NCBI GenBank assembly: GCA_963830565.1
Contig: CAWHMO010000019.1
Location: 1 to 64,000 of the forward strand
Source of the DNA: DATFDN01 sp963830565
GTDB lineage: Bacteria; Pseudomonadota; Alphaproteobacteria; Acetobacterales; Acetobacteraceae
DNA length: 64,000 nt
Reading direction: 5' to 3'
Under the pieces are notes generated by a model, which ran no database searches, was not told the origin of the DNA, and was given only the letters and a program-made list of their open reading frames with translations. Below, piece after piece: positions 28,019-36,589 of this stretch. The first letter of the stretch is position 1, and each line of letters opens with the position of its first letter. A program made the translations under genes and the position numbers.

Positions 28019-28987
28019 CTATCCGAACAGCTCGCCGAGCCTGCGGATCGAGGCCAACGCCTTGTCCTGCGGCAGGCCGGGCCATTGCACGCGCATGATG
28101 AAATGGTCCACGCCCAGCGCCTCGCGATAACGCGCCACTTGCTCCTGCACGGCTGCCTTGTCGCCGATGATGAAGCGGTCGCGCACGAAATCCTCGAACG
28201 GCATCTGCGCCGCCCCGCGCAGCCCCCAGGCCGCGTAAGCGGCGTATTTGTATTCGAGAGGACCGCGGCACTCCTCCAACGCCGCTTCATGGCTCGTGCC
28301 GACGTAGCATTCGCGCTCGATCGGGAAGCAATCGGGGTGGCGGCCGTACTCGGCGAGCGCCGCGCGATAGGTGCGCGTCTGCGCCGCCACCTCGGGCAGC
28401 GTCGCCGAGGGCACGATCAGCCACGCATCGCCCAGCCGCGCCGCGCGCCGGATCGCCGGATCGGCCTGCGCCGCGACCCAGATCGGCACCGAGCCGCGCG
28501 CCGGCCGCAAGCTCAGCCCGTGCTCGCGCACCTCGTAGAAGCGCCCCTTGTGGGTGACCTGCGGCTCGGCCCACAGGCGGCGCATGAGGTCGATCTGCTC
28601 GTTCATGCGCGCCGCGCGATCGGCGAGCGACATGCCGAAAGCGGTGAACTCGCCCTCTCGGTAGCCGAGCCCGACACCAAGGACATAGCTGCCACCGCTG
28701 AGCGCCGCCAAGGTCGCTGCCTCCTCGGCGACATGCACCGGGTTGAGCAGCGGCAGGATCAGGATTCCCGGTCCGACCATCATGCCCTTCGCCTCGGGCA
28801 GCAGATAGGCGAGCAGTGGCGTGAGCTGCAGCATCTGCAACGGTGCGGTCAGATAATGATGTGGCAGCCACAGCGAGGCGAAGCCGGCCTCGCGCGCCGT
28901 CCGCACCTGTTCGACCAGGTCGGGGATGCGCGCGACGACGTCCGTGCCTTCCGGGAACTGCGTGTTCAGGAACAATCCGACCTTCAT
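28019..28987 (-). CDS. LLM-class flavin-dependent oxidoreductase
   Basis: A 322-residue luciferase-like monooxygenase: MKVGLFLNTQFPEG start, AREAGFASLWLPHHYLTAPLQ (about 32-52), GVGLGYREGEFTAFG near 103 and the C-terminal EALGVDHFIMRVQWPGL. The ATG at 28987 is chosen over a GTG 15 bases upstream because GGAGGGAAAG immediately precedes it. Sequence similarity to the other LLM proteins in the window is only at fold level, so these are not recent duplicates. It is followed by another LLM gene and preceded by a small membrane protein gene, all on the minus strand. Confidence 0.85.
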   Translation of the reverse strand: MKVGLFLNTQFPEGTDVVARIPDLVEQVRTAREAGFASLWLPHHYLTAPLQMLQLTPLLAYLLPEAKGMMVGPGILILPLLNPVHVAEEAATLAALSGGSYVLGVGLGYREGEFTAFGMSLADRAARMNEQIDLMRRLWAEPQVTHKGRFYEVREHGLSLRPARGSVPIWVAAQADPAIRRAARLGDAWLIVPSATLPEVAAQTRTYRAALAEYGRHPDCFPIERECYVGTSHEAALEECRGPLEYKYAAYAAWGLRGAAQMPFEDFVRDRFIIGDKAAVQEQVARYREALGVDHFIMRVQWPGLPQDKALASIRRLGELFG

Positions 28988-29002
28988 CTTTCCCTCCGTC
29001 AC

Positions 29003-29371
29003 TCACGCCGGCATCGAGGCGTAGGCGGCCAGCAGGACCAGCCCGAAGATGGCGAGCGTGGCGTGCAGGCCGATCGCCAGCATTGGATCGCCCCGCCGTC
29101 GCCGCACTGTCAGCACCACGATCCCAGTCGCGACCGCCAGGCCCAGCAGCGCCGCCGCCATCGTGCCGAACCCGCCGGCGCCATACGCCGCGCCGCGCAC
29201 AGGTCCACGCAGCGCGAGCAGCAGCAGTGCCAAGCCGGAGGCGCCGGCCAGACCGTGCAGCGGTCCCAGCAGCCACAGCAGGCCGGTACGGCGCACCGCA
29301 TGCAGCAGGACTAGCGCGAGTCCCAGCGTCGCGGTCACGGCCAGGACGAGCAGGCTCGGAAACACCGTCAT
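29003..29371 (-). CDS. Small four-helix membrane protein
   Basis: A 122-residue, almost wholly hydrophobic protein with four predicted membrane segments (about 4-24, 29-54, 65-86 and 96-119) separated by short Arg-rich turns (VRRRRGD). I do not recognise a family. It is upstream of and 15 bases from the LLM oxidoreductase pair on the same strand, so it may belong to that operon, possibly as a membrane anchor or carrier; that is inference from position only. The reading frame and start (ATG) are unambiguous. Confidence 0.6.
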   Translation of the reverse strand: MTVFPSLLVLAVTATLGLALVLLHAVRRTGLLWLLGPLHGLAGASGLALLLLALRGPVRGAAYGAGGFGTMAAALLGLAVATGIVVLTVRRRRGDPMLAIGLHATLAIFGLVLLAAYASMPA

Positions 29372-29405
29372 CTACCGGAACCCACGGGGACTTGAAGGCG
29401 GCGCC

Positions 29406-29714
29406 ATGACCGGCCAGATTCGCCGCATGACCCGCCATCCTCCCCCGATAATCGACATGCGCATCGACGGCAGCTTCCCGCCGCCACGCGGCGCGACGCT
29501 ACCCATGAGGATCGCCGGCACGGCGCTGGTAATCGCCACATTGGCCGGGGCGCTGGCGCTGGCCGCCCTTGTCGTCTGGATCGTGATGTGGGCGGTGATG
29601 ATTCTGGTGCCGATCGCGTTGCTGGCGGGCGTCGTCGCTTGGGCCGCGTACCGCTATCAGACGTGGAAGAGCCGCGGCTCATTCGGCGGCCCGCGCGACG
29701 TCTTTCGCCGCTAG
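29406..29714 (+). CDS. Small membrane protein, unknown function
   Basis: A 102-residue protein with a Pro/Arg-rich N-terminus (about 1-33: RRMTRHPPPIIDMRIDGSF), one long or two adjoining hydrophobic segments (about 36-82, AGTALVIATLAGALALAALV and IVMWAVMILVPIALLAGVV) and a short basic C-terminal tail (YRYQTWKSRG). No family is recognised. The last 36 bases overlap the end of the convergent LLM gene (29679-30713), which is unusual and leaves either stop possibly misread. Start at 29406 is chosen because upstream in-frame sequence is antisense to another gene. Confidence 0.55.
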   Translation: MTGQIRRMTRHPPPIIDMRIDGSFPPPRGATLPMRIAGTALVIATLAGALALAALVVWIVMWAVMILVPIALLAGVVAWAAYRYQTWKSRGSFGGPRDVFRR

Positions 29715-30713
29715 CCCGAACTCCTTTGCCAGCAGCGTGTAGGACCGCCGCCGCGCCTCCGCGTCATGAACGGTGGTGAGCACGGCGATTTCGTCAACTC
29801 CGTGCTCCGCCGCCAAGGTCCGCAGCCTGGCTGCCGCCACGTCCGGTGTGCCCCGAATCGAGCGGGCGCGCATCCGCTCCAACCGCAGCCGCTCGCCCTC
29901 GGTATAGGCCTCGGTCAGCGCTTCCTCGGGCGAGGGCAGAGCTACGAACTCGCCCCGATCGCGGCGCAGGCGCTGAAGCTCTCGCGAGGCGAACAGACGT
30001 GCCGCTTCCGCTTCCGTGTCCGCCGCGACCGCCCAGACGCACAATGCGGCGTGCGGCGTGGGATGACGCGCGCTCGGCCGATACTGGGCGCGATACATGG
30101 CGAGCGCCTGCTCAGTGCCGCGCCCGTCGGTGATGAAGTGGGCGAAGCAGTAGGGCAGGCCGAAATAGGCGGCGACCTCCGCGCCGTAATCGGAGCTGCC
30201 GAGCACCCAGACTTCCGGCGCGGTCGGGCCGATCGGCTGCGCGATCACGCCGCGGAACGGATGGCCTTCCACCAGCTCCTCACCGCGCACCCAGGCCAGC
30301 AAATCACGTACCTGGGCGGGGAAGTTCTCGGCCGCCGTGTCGGCGAGCGGGTTCAGGGCGAAGGCAGTGCGCTGGTCCGATCCGGGCGCGCGGCCCAACC
30401 CGAGATCGATCCGCCCCGGCGCGATCGCTTCCAGAATGCGGAACTGCTCGGCGACCTTGAGGCTCGAATAGTGCGGCAGCATCACGCCGGCGCTGCCGAC
30501 CCGGATGCGCGAGGTGGTCGCGGCGACGGCGGCCATCAGCACCTCCGGCGCGGTGCCGGCGATGCTTTGGGTGTTGTGGTGCTCGGCGAGCCAGTAGCGG
30601 GCGTAGCCGAGCGCCTCGCAATGGCGGGCGAGCGCCAGGCTTTCGCGCACCGACTGGGCCGGCGTGCGGCCGGTGACGATGGTTGACTGGTCGAGCACCG
30701 AGAGGCGGATCAT
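29679..30713 (-). CDS. LLM-class flavin-dependent oxidoreductase, MsnO8/YhbW-like
   Basis: A 344-residue luciferase-like protein of the MsnO8 subfamily: LSVLDQSTIVTGRTPAQSVRES start, GYARYWLAEHHNTQSIAGTAPEVL (about 36-59), GSAGVMLPHYSSLKVAEQFR, and GRIDLGLGRAPGSDQRT near 100-116. These are strongly conserved in YhbW-like proteins, which are FMN-dependent oxidoreductases of unknown physiological substrate. The gene is intact. Its 3' end overlaps a convergent small gene by 36 bases. No pathway can be assigned from context. Confidence 0.87.
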   Translation of the reverse strand: MIRLSVLDQSTIVTGRTPAQSVRESLALARHCEALGYARYWLAEHHNTQSIAGTAPEVLMAAVAATTSRIRVGSAGVMLPHYSSLKVAEQFRILEAIAPGRIDLGLGRAPGSDQRTAFALNPLADTAAENFPAQVRDLLAWVRGEELVEGHPFRGVIAQPIGPTAPEVWVLGSSDYGAEVAAYFGLPYCFAHFITDGRGTEQALAMYRAQYRPSARHPTPHAALCVWAVAADTEAEAARLFASRELQRLRRDRGEFVALPSPEEALTEAYTEGERLRLERMRARSIRGTPDVAAARLRTLAAEHGVDEIAVLTTVHDAEARRRSYTLLAKEFGLAAKDVARAAE

Positions 30714-30772
30714 CGCGCGCTCCTCCTGAGGGCATCAGAGAAGACGCGGCGCGGCCGGGACGCAACCCCGGC

Positions 30773-32044
30773 TCAGAACGCCACTACCCCGAAGATCGCC
30801 TTCAGCACCGCGTAGAGCGCGCCGCCGACCAGGAAGCCCACCAGCGTGCCGTTCACGCGCACGAATTGCAGGTCCTTGCCGACCCGCAGCTCCACCTTCT
30901 CGGTGATGGTCGCCGTGTCCCAGTTGCCCACCACCTGGGCGATGAACTCGGCGATGCGGGTCTGCGCCGTCGGCAGCAGGGTGCGGACGACGCCCTCGGC
31001 GGTATCCTGCACGCGCCGGCGCGCCGCCGGATCGTTCTCGATCAGCGCGCCAAGGTTCGCCAGCGCCCCCTCGATGGCCGCCATGGTCCGCCCATTGGGC
31101 CGGGCGGCGTCGGCTTCCAGGGCGAGGCGCAGCCGCGCCCACAGATCCCACATCCACGCCACCACGGTCTCATGCGCCAGCACCCGACGCAGCGCGGCGC
31201 CGATCTCGGCGGCGCGTTGCGGGTCCTCCTCCATGCGGGCGATCTCGCGATGCACCCACTCGTCGAAGGCCGCGCGCAGCTCCGACCCGTCGGGGCTCAT
31301 CCTCTCGAGTTCGGCCTCCACCATCGCCAGCACGCGGCGGGCAACCGAGGCGCCGATCGCCCAGCCCACCAGCCGGCCACCCTGCTCGCTCACCCGCTCC
31401 TCGATCGCGGCGCGAAGCTGGTCCTGCTTGCTGGTGATCAGCTCCTTGAACTGCGCCAGGATGAAACCGAACACCTCCTGATGCCGACCGCCCTCCACCA
31501 TGCCGCGCAGCGCGCGCGCGACCATCAGTCCGGCTCCCCGGCCGCCGATCATGCGGGGGACCATGCGCGCGACCAGCCGCCGCGCGCGCCCGTCCTCGAC
31601 CGAAGCCAGGATGCGCGGCAGCGTGCTGGCCAGCGCCTCCGCCGTCGGACGGGCCGAGACCGGGTCGGCGAGGAAACGGTGAAGGATGCCGGGCAGGTCC
31701 AGCCGATGCAGCACGTTCGCCACCTCGGCCCCGGTGAAGACGTGGTTGGCGACGAAGCGCCCCAGCGCGCGACCCAGCCGCTCCTTCTCGTGGGGGATGA
31801 TGGCGGTGTGCGGAATGGGGATGCCGAGTGGGTGGCGGAACAGCGCGGTGACCGCGAACCAGTCGGCGATGCCGCCGATGAATCCAGCCTTGGCCGAAGC
31901 CTGCAGCCACGCCGTCCCGGCGCCCGGCGGCAGCGCGTAGCTGAGGAAGATCAAGCCAACCATCAATACCAGCAGCCAGGCCGCGAAGGCCTTGTGCCGG
32001 GCAAGGGAGCGCCGTGCCGCGACGTCGGGATCGGGTTGGATCAT
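30773..32044 (-). CDS. DUF445 family membrane protein
   Basis: A 423-residue DUF445 protein. An N-terminal membrane helix (about 20-40, AAWLLVLMVGLIFLSYALPP) is followed by the family-typical AKAGFIGGIADWFAVTALFRHPLGIPIPHTAIIPHxK-like block (about 52-86), a long helical cytoplasmic region (about 100-390) and a C-terminal membrane helix (VGFLVGGALYAVLKAIF). Function of the family is not established. It lies 60 bases downstream of an LLM gene start region and is separately transcribed. Intact and full length. Confidence 0.88.
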   Translation of the reverse strand: MIQPDPDVAARRSLARHKAFAAWLLVLMVGLIFLSYALPPGAGTAWLQASAKAGFIGGIADWFAVTALFRHPLGIPIPHTAIIPHEKERLGRALGRFVANHVFTGAEVANVLHRLDLPGILHRFLADPVSARPTAEALASTLPRILASVEDGRARRLVARMVPRMIGGRGAGLMVARALRGMVEGGRHQEVFGFILAQFKELITSKQDQLRAAIEERVSEQGGRLVGWAIGASVARRVLAMVEAELERMSPDGSELRAAFDEWVHREIARMEEDPQRAAEIGAALRRVLAHETVVAWMWDLWARLRLALEADAARPNGRTMAAIEGALANLGALIENDPAARRRVQDTAEGVVRTLLPTAQTRIAEFIAQVVGNWDTATITEKVELRVGKDLQFVRVNGTLVGFLVGGALYAVLKAIFGVVAF

Positions 32045-32163
32045 GCGCTTCTACATATGGGCGATTGCGCCCGCGTGCATGACCACCACAGCCGCCGGTC
32101 AGGGCTGCGGACGACGGCCAGGGTGGATGGACGTCCTTGCCGCCGTCCGCGCTGGGCCGGAGT

Positions 32164-32472
32164 TTAGCGCGTGACCTGCGTACGGCCGGTCGCGGGATTC
32201 GTGGGCCCCTGTACGGGGGTTGCCACGCCCTGGTCCACCTGGCGTCCGGCGGCCGAATTGTCCTGCTGAGCCTCGCGCGCCTGTGCCGGCACACCGGGAA
32301 CCACTGCCGAGCGGGGCGCGGCGTATTCCGGCGAACCGGCCGGCGCGCCCATGGAGGTAGTGGTATTGTTGCCGATCGCCGCATTACCGCCGCCGCCGCC
32401 GCCGGCCTGAGCGAACGCGGTGCCGCCGGATAGCGCCAAGGCCGCCGCGGCCGCGAGAAGAGCTGATTTCAT
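32164..32472 (-). CDS. Small secreted Gly/Ala-rich protein
   Basis: A 102-residue protein with a clear signal peptide (MKSALLAAAAALALSGGTAFA, cleavage after AFA at about residue 21). The mature part is low-complexity: six consecutive glycines near residue 26, then NTTTSMGAPAGSPEYAAP and a Gln/Ala/Thr-rich tail. The ATG at 32472 follows AAGGAG by 9 bases. I recognise no domain. It is likely a periplasmic or exported structural protein, but nothing in its surroundings suggests a role. Confidence 0.6.
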   Translation of the reverse strand: MKSALLAAAAALALSGGTAFAQAGGGGGGNAAIGNNTTTSMGAPAGSPEYAAPRSAVVPGVPAQAREAQQDNSAAGRQVDQGVATPVQGPTNPATGRTQVTR

Positions 32473-32639
32473 GAAAAACTCCTTGTTTCCGTGCCGTTTT
32501 CGGGTGGCCGGCCAACCAGACGGGTCGCACCGACCCGACATACGAGCCGCACTCCTAACGCAATCGGGCGTATAAGGTTCGTTTGCGTAAGGGGACGAGT
32601 ACTCCTTGCAGAAGTCGCGACTTCGTGCAGAACGGACCC

Positions 32640-33314
32640 ATGCGCGCCTTGCTCGCCTGCCTGCTCGTTCTCCTGCTTACACCCGCGGCCAGTGCGGCAA
32701 CGCGCGCCTCGCCCTTCGGTTTGTGCGAGCAAGCCGCCGCGCGGGCGGAGGCGGCGCGTGGCCTGCCCGATGGATTGCTGCCCGCCCTTGCCCGCGTCGA
32801 GAGCGGCCGGCCCGACGCCGGCGGGGCCGTCCGCCCCTGGCCTTGGACAATCGACGTGGACGGTCAGGGTCGCTTTTTCGCCTCCAAGGGAGAGGCGGTG
32901 GCGGCAGTACGCGCCTTGCAGGCGGGCGGAGCCCGATCCATCGATGTCGGCTGCCTGCAAGTGAACCTGCTGCACCACCCAAGCGCCTTCCCCACGCTGG
33001 ACGCGGCGTTCGATCCGGCGGCGAATGCGCTCTATGCCGCGCGGTTCCTCTCCGCGCTGCACGCGCGCGACAACGACTGGGCGCATGCGATCGCCGCCTA
33101 CCACTCCGAGACGTTGCGGCTGGGTTCCGCCTATCGTGCTCGCGTGCTGGCGATCTGGCATCCTTCCGACGTCAGCGGCGACAGCCCCGCGCTCGCCGAC
33201 CCGCGCCGGGCCGCCTATGCGGACTTCCTGCCCCGAAGCGCGCGGTACGCCGCGTTCGCCGGCTGCAAATGCGTCAGCGTCCCAGGTCAACGCCCCGCCT
33301 GCCAGTGCGACTGA
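32640..33314 (+). CDS. Lytic transglycosylase (SLT domain)
   Basis: A 224-residue exported SLT enzyme that cleaves peptidoglycan glycan strands. Residues 1-20 are a signal peptide (LLACLLVLLLTPAASA). The catalytic Glu is E54 in LARVESG; the family stretch SIDVGCLQVNLLHHPSAF and the helical AIAAYHSET follow. The C-terminus carries several cysteines (CEQ, GC, CKC, CQC). It is compact, similar to VirB1-like enzymes, though no secretion-system genes are near. It precedes parE by 64 bases but is functionally unrelated. Confidence 0.85.
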   Translation: MRALLACLLVLLLTPAASAATRASPFGLCEQAAARAEAARGLPDGLLPALARVESGRPDAGGAVRPWPWTIDVDGQGRFFASKGEAVAAVRALQAGGARSIDVGCLQVNLLHHPSAFPTLDAAFDPAANALYAARFLSALHARDNDWAHAIAAYHSETLRLGSAYRARVLAIWHPSDVSGDSPALADPRRAAYADFLPRSARYAAFAGCKCVSVPGQRPACQCD

Positions 33315-33378
33315 CGCATTCAGCTTGCCTCCGCTGCCGGCGGCTCTATAGGGTGCGGGCGGAGCTCAGGAACACAGC

Positions 33379-35376
33379 ATGAACGATCTGTTCGGCTCGG
33401 CGCGTGCCAAGAGCGCCGGGCGGGAGGCGGACGGCTATTCCGCCAAGGATATCGAGGTTCTGGAGGGGTTGGAGCCCGTCCGGCGTCGTCCCGGCATGTA
33501 TATCGGCGGCACGGACGAGGCCGCGCTGCACCACCTCGCGGCCGAGATCCTGGATAACGCCATGGACGAGGCCGTGGCCGGGCACGCCAGCTTCATCGAG
33601 GTCGCGCTGGAGACGGGCAACTGGCTCACGGTGCGCGACAACGGCCGCGGCATCCCGGTTGACCCGCACCCGAAGTTCAAGAACCTGAGCGCGCTGCAAG
33701 TCATCCTGACCACGCTGCACTCGGGCGGCAAGTTCGGCGGCAAGGCCTATGCCACCTCCGGCGGTCTGCACGGCGTCGGCAGCTCGGTGGTCAATGCGCT
33801 GTCCGAGACGATGGAGGTGGAGGTGGCGCGCGACCGTACCCTCTGGCGTCAACGCTATGCGCGCGGCAAGCCGGCGACCAAGCTCGTGAACGCCGGCGCC
33901 GTCCACAACCGGCGCGGCACCACCATCCGCTTCAAGCCCGACCCGCAGATCTTCGGCGCTCTCGCGTTCAGCCCGGCGCGGCTCTATCGGCTCTGCCGGT
34001 CGAAGGCGTACCTGTTCCGGGGCGTGGAGATCCGCTGGGCCTGCGATCCGTCGCTGCTGCGGGCGGGCAAGGACGAGACGCCCGCCGAGGCCGTGCTGCA
34101 CTTTCCGGGCGGGCTGCGCGACAGCCTGGAGGAGGACATCGGCGAGGCAACGCGCGTTCTGCCGCTGCCATGGGCGGGGGAGGCCGACCTGCCCGCCGCC
34201 GCCGACGGCCAGAGCGGCGGCCGGGCGGAATGGGCGGTCGCCTGGCTGGAATCGGCCGAGGGATTTCTGCACTCCTACTGCAACACGGTGCCGACGCCGC
34301 TCGGCGGCACGCACGAGGCCGGCTTCCGGGCGGCCCTGGTCAAGGGGCTGCGCGCGTGGGGCGAGCACCGGGGCAACAAGCGTGCGGGAAACGTGGTGAT
34401 CGAGGATCTGCTGGGTCCGATGGCGGCCAAGCTCTCCGTGTTCGTCCGCGACCCGCAGTTCCAGGGTCAGACCAAGGAAAAGCTGACCAGCTCCGAGGCG
34501 GCACGCCTGACCGAGGCGGCGCTGCGCGACCGGTTCGATCACTGGCTGGCGGGGGACCCGGCGCAGGCCGACAACCTGCTCGCCTTCGTGATCGAGCGCG
34601 CCGAGGAGCGGCTGCGCCGCAAGGAAAACCGCGACACCGCTCGCAAATCGCCGACGCGGCGGCTGCGCCTGCCCGGCAAGCTCACCGACTGCACCCGCGA
34701 GAACGCCAACGAGACCGAGATCTTCCTGGTCGAGGGCGACAGCGCCGGCGGCTCGGCCAAGCAGGCGCGCAACCGCGAGACCCAGGCGGTGCTGCCGTTG
34801 CGCGGCAAGATCCTGAACGTCGCCTCGGCCTCGGCCGACAAGCTGCGGCAGAACCAGGAGCTGAAGGATCTGATCGAGGCGCTGGGCTGCGGCATCGGCG
34901 AGCGTTTCGATCGCGCCCGCCTGCGCTACGGCCGCATCATCATCATGACCGACGCCGACGTGGACGGCGCGCACATCGCCTCGCTGCTGATGACGTTCTT
35001 CTATCGCGAGCTGCCCGAACTGGTGCGGCACGGCAATGTGTACCTGGCCCAGCCGCCGCTCTATCGCCTGACCCATGGAGCGAAATCGGTCTATGCGATG
35101 GACGATGCCGACCGGAAGCGGAAGGTGAAGGCGGAGTTCAAGGCCGGCGCGAAGGTCGAGGTCAGCCGCTTCAAGGGCCTTGGCGAGATGCCGCCGGCGC
35201 AGCTCAAGGAGACGACGATGGACCCGGCCCGGCGCACCCTGCTCAAGGTGCTGGCGCCGCCCGAGGAGCGGGCGCGGACCAACGAACTCGTCGAGAGCCT
35301 GATGGGCCGCCGTCCGGAGCTGCGCTTCCAGTTCATCCAGGAGCGGGCGCGCACGGTGGAGGAGGTGGACGTGTAA
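33379..35376 (+). CDS. parE: DNA topoisomerase IV subunit B
   Basis: ParE is the ATPase subunit of topoisomerase IV, which decatenates daughter chromosomes. The 665-residue protein has the GHKL ATPase fold (EILDNAMDEA; VRDNGRGIPV; GGLHGVGSSVVNALS), the transducer domain, and the TOPRIM domain with EGDSAGGSAKQARNRETQAVLPLRGKIL (about residue 452 onward) and TDADVDGAHI (about 524). It ends with the short ParE-type C-terminus and not the long GyrB insertion, and length (665) fits ParE rather than GyrB (about 800). AGGAACAC precedes the ATG. Its partner parC is not in the window. Confidence 0.95.
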   Translation: MNDLFGSARAKSAGREADGYSAKDIEVLEGLEPVRRRPGMYIGGTDEAALHHLAAEILDNAMDEAVAGHASFIEVALETGNWLTVRDNGRGIPVDPHPKFKNLSALQVILTTLHSGGKFGGKAYATSGGLHGVGSSVVNALSETMEVEVARDRTLWRQRYARGKPATKLVNAGAVHNRRGTTIRFKPDPQIFGALAFSPARLYRLCRSKAYLFRGVEIRWACDPSLLRAGKDETPAEAVLHFPGGLRDSLEEDIGEATRVLPLPWAGEADLPAAADGQSGGRAEWAVAWLESAEGFLHSYCNTVPTPLGGTHEAGFRAALVKGLRAWGEHRGNKRAGNVVIEDLLGPMAAKLSVFVRDPQFQGQTKEKLTSSEAARLTEAALRDRFDHWLAGDPAQADNLLAFVIERAEERLRRKENRDTARKSPTRRLRLPGKLTDCTRENANETEIFLVEGDSAGGSAKQARNRETQAVLPLRGKILNVASASADKLRQNQELKDLIEALGCGIGERFDRARLRYGRIIIMTDADVDGAHIASLLMTFFYRELPELVRHGNVYLAQPPLYRLTHGAKSVYAMDDADRKRKVKAEFKAGAKVEVSRFKGLGEMPPAQLKETTMDPARRTLLKVLAPPEERARTNELVESLMGRRPELRFQFIQERARTVEEVDV

Positions 35377-35445
35377 ATGTCGTCCGGTTGCGCTGAAGCT
35401 GCCCTGTCTGGCTGACATGCCGGGTCCGTGCTAGACGGCCGCGCG

Positions 35446-36078
35446 ATGTCGCTCCCACCCGAAGCTCGCACCACCGACTCTCCTCGCGCTCGCTTCCTGC
35501 TGCCGCTCGCCTTCGGCGGCCTGGTGCTCGCGCTGCTATTGTTCGGCACCGGGCTCTATTTCTGGCTCAGCGGGAACACCGGTGCAGCAATCGGGGGTCC
35601 GTTCGTGCTGGAGGACGGCAACGGCCAAGCCGTGACCAATCGCAGCTTCAGCGGCAAGTACATGCTTGTCTATTTCGGCTACACCTACTGCCCGGATGTC
35701 TGCCCCACCACACTCAACGAGGTGGCCGGCGCGATCGAGAAGCTGGGGCCGAAAGCCGAGCGTGTGCAGCCGCTGTTCATCACGGTCGATCCGCAACGCG
35801 ACACGCCGGCCGCGATGAAGCAATATACCGCCGCCTTTTCGCCGAGGATCATCGGGCTGACCGGCACGCCGGAGCAGATCGGCAATGTCGAGCGGGAGTA
35901 CCACGTCTATGCCGCCAAGCACGTGACCGGTCCGGGTCCGAACGATTACGGAATGGATCACAGCTCGATCCTGTATCTGATGGGGCCGGACGGCCACTTC
36001 ATTGCGCCGATCGACGCCGATGAGACCGCCACGGAACTCGCCCAGACGCTTGCGGGCATGATCTCGAAGCAAGGATAA
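35446..36078 (+). CDS. SCO1/SenC copper protein
   Basis: SCO proteins deliver copper to, and reduce, the CuA site of cytochrome oxidase subunit II. The 210-residue protein has one N-terminal membrane anchor (about 17-41) and a thioredoxin-like domain with copper ligands C82 and C86 (YCPDVC) and H172 (GMDHSS). All three ligands are present. The ATG at 35446 is chosen; a GTG at 35428 is possible. It sits 5 bases before a PCuAC gene, and the two are usually paired for CuA assembly, matching the ctaC-ctaD genes about 20 kb away. Confidence 0.88.
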   Translation: MSLPPEARTTDSPRARFLLPLAFGGLVLALLLFGTGLYFWLSGNTGAAIGGPFVLEDGNGQAVTNRSFSGKYMLVYFGYTYCPDVCPTTLNEVAGAIEKLGPKAERVQPLFITVDPQRDTPAAMKQYTAAFSPRIIGLTGTPEQIGNVEREYHVYAAKHVTGPGPNDYGMDHSSILYLMGPDGHFIAPIDADETATELAQTLAGMISKQG

Positions 36079-36083
36079 GGACC

Positions 36084-36560
36084 GTGCGCCAATTCGTCCT
36101 CTTGGCGGCAACTCTCCTTGCCGCTTCGCCGGCCTTCGCACAGAAGGACGGCCTACGGGTCGAGCACGCCTGGTCGCGCCCCGCCTCGGCCGGGCGAGTA
36201 GGTGTGGCCTACCTCACCGTCACCGACACTGGCGCGCCCGATCGGCTCGTCGGCGCCAGTTCTCCGGTGGCGGCGCGCGTGGAGTTGCACCAGTCCGCCA
36301 CCGCGAACGGCGTGGCGACGATGCGCTCGGTGGACGCGGTTCCGGTGGCGCCCGGCACCCCCGCCGTGCTCGCGCCTGGCGGCTACCACCTGATGCTGCG
36401 CGACCTGAAGCGCCCGCTTGCGGCCGGGCAGAGCTTTCCGCTGACCTTGGATTTCGCGAAGGCCGGCGAGCTGACGACCACCGTGACCGTCGCCCCGTTC
36501 GATGCCGCGACGACAGGGGCGATGGACATGAGCGGCATGGGCACGATGCACCATCACTGA
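36084..36560 (+). CDS. Periplasmic copper chaperone PCu(A)C
   Basis: A 158-residue chaperone that hands Cu(I) to the CuA site. It has a signal peptide (MRQFVLLAATLLAASPAFA), the DUF461 beta-barrel, and the copper motif H-x10-M...HLM (ELHQSATANGVATMRS ... YHLMLRD). The C-terminus ends MDMSGMGTMHHH, a Met/His-rich tail that can bind extra copper. Start is a GTG at 36084, immediately after the SCO gene (5 bases), so the two are cotranscribed. It is followed by ppk1 after 29 bases. Confidence 0.87.
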   Translation: MRQFVLLAATLLAASPAFAQKDGLRVEHAWSRPASAGRVGVAYLTVTDTGAPDRLVGASSPVAARVELHQSATANGVATMRSVDAVPVAPGTPAVLAPGGYHLMLRDLKRPLAAGQSFPLTLDFAKAGELTTTVTVAPFDAATTGAMDMSGMGTMHHH

Positions 36561-36589
36561 CCCGACCGGCAGTGCTATAGGTTTTCCGC

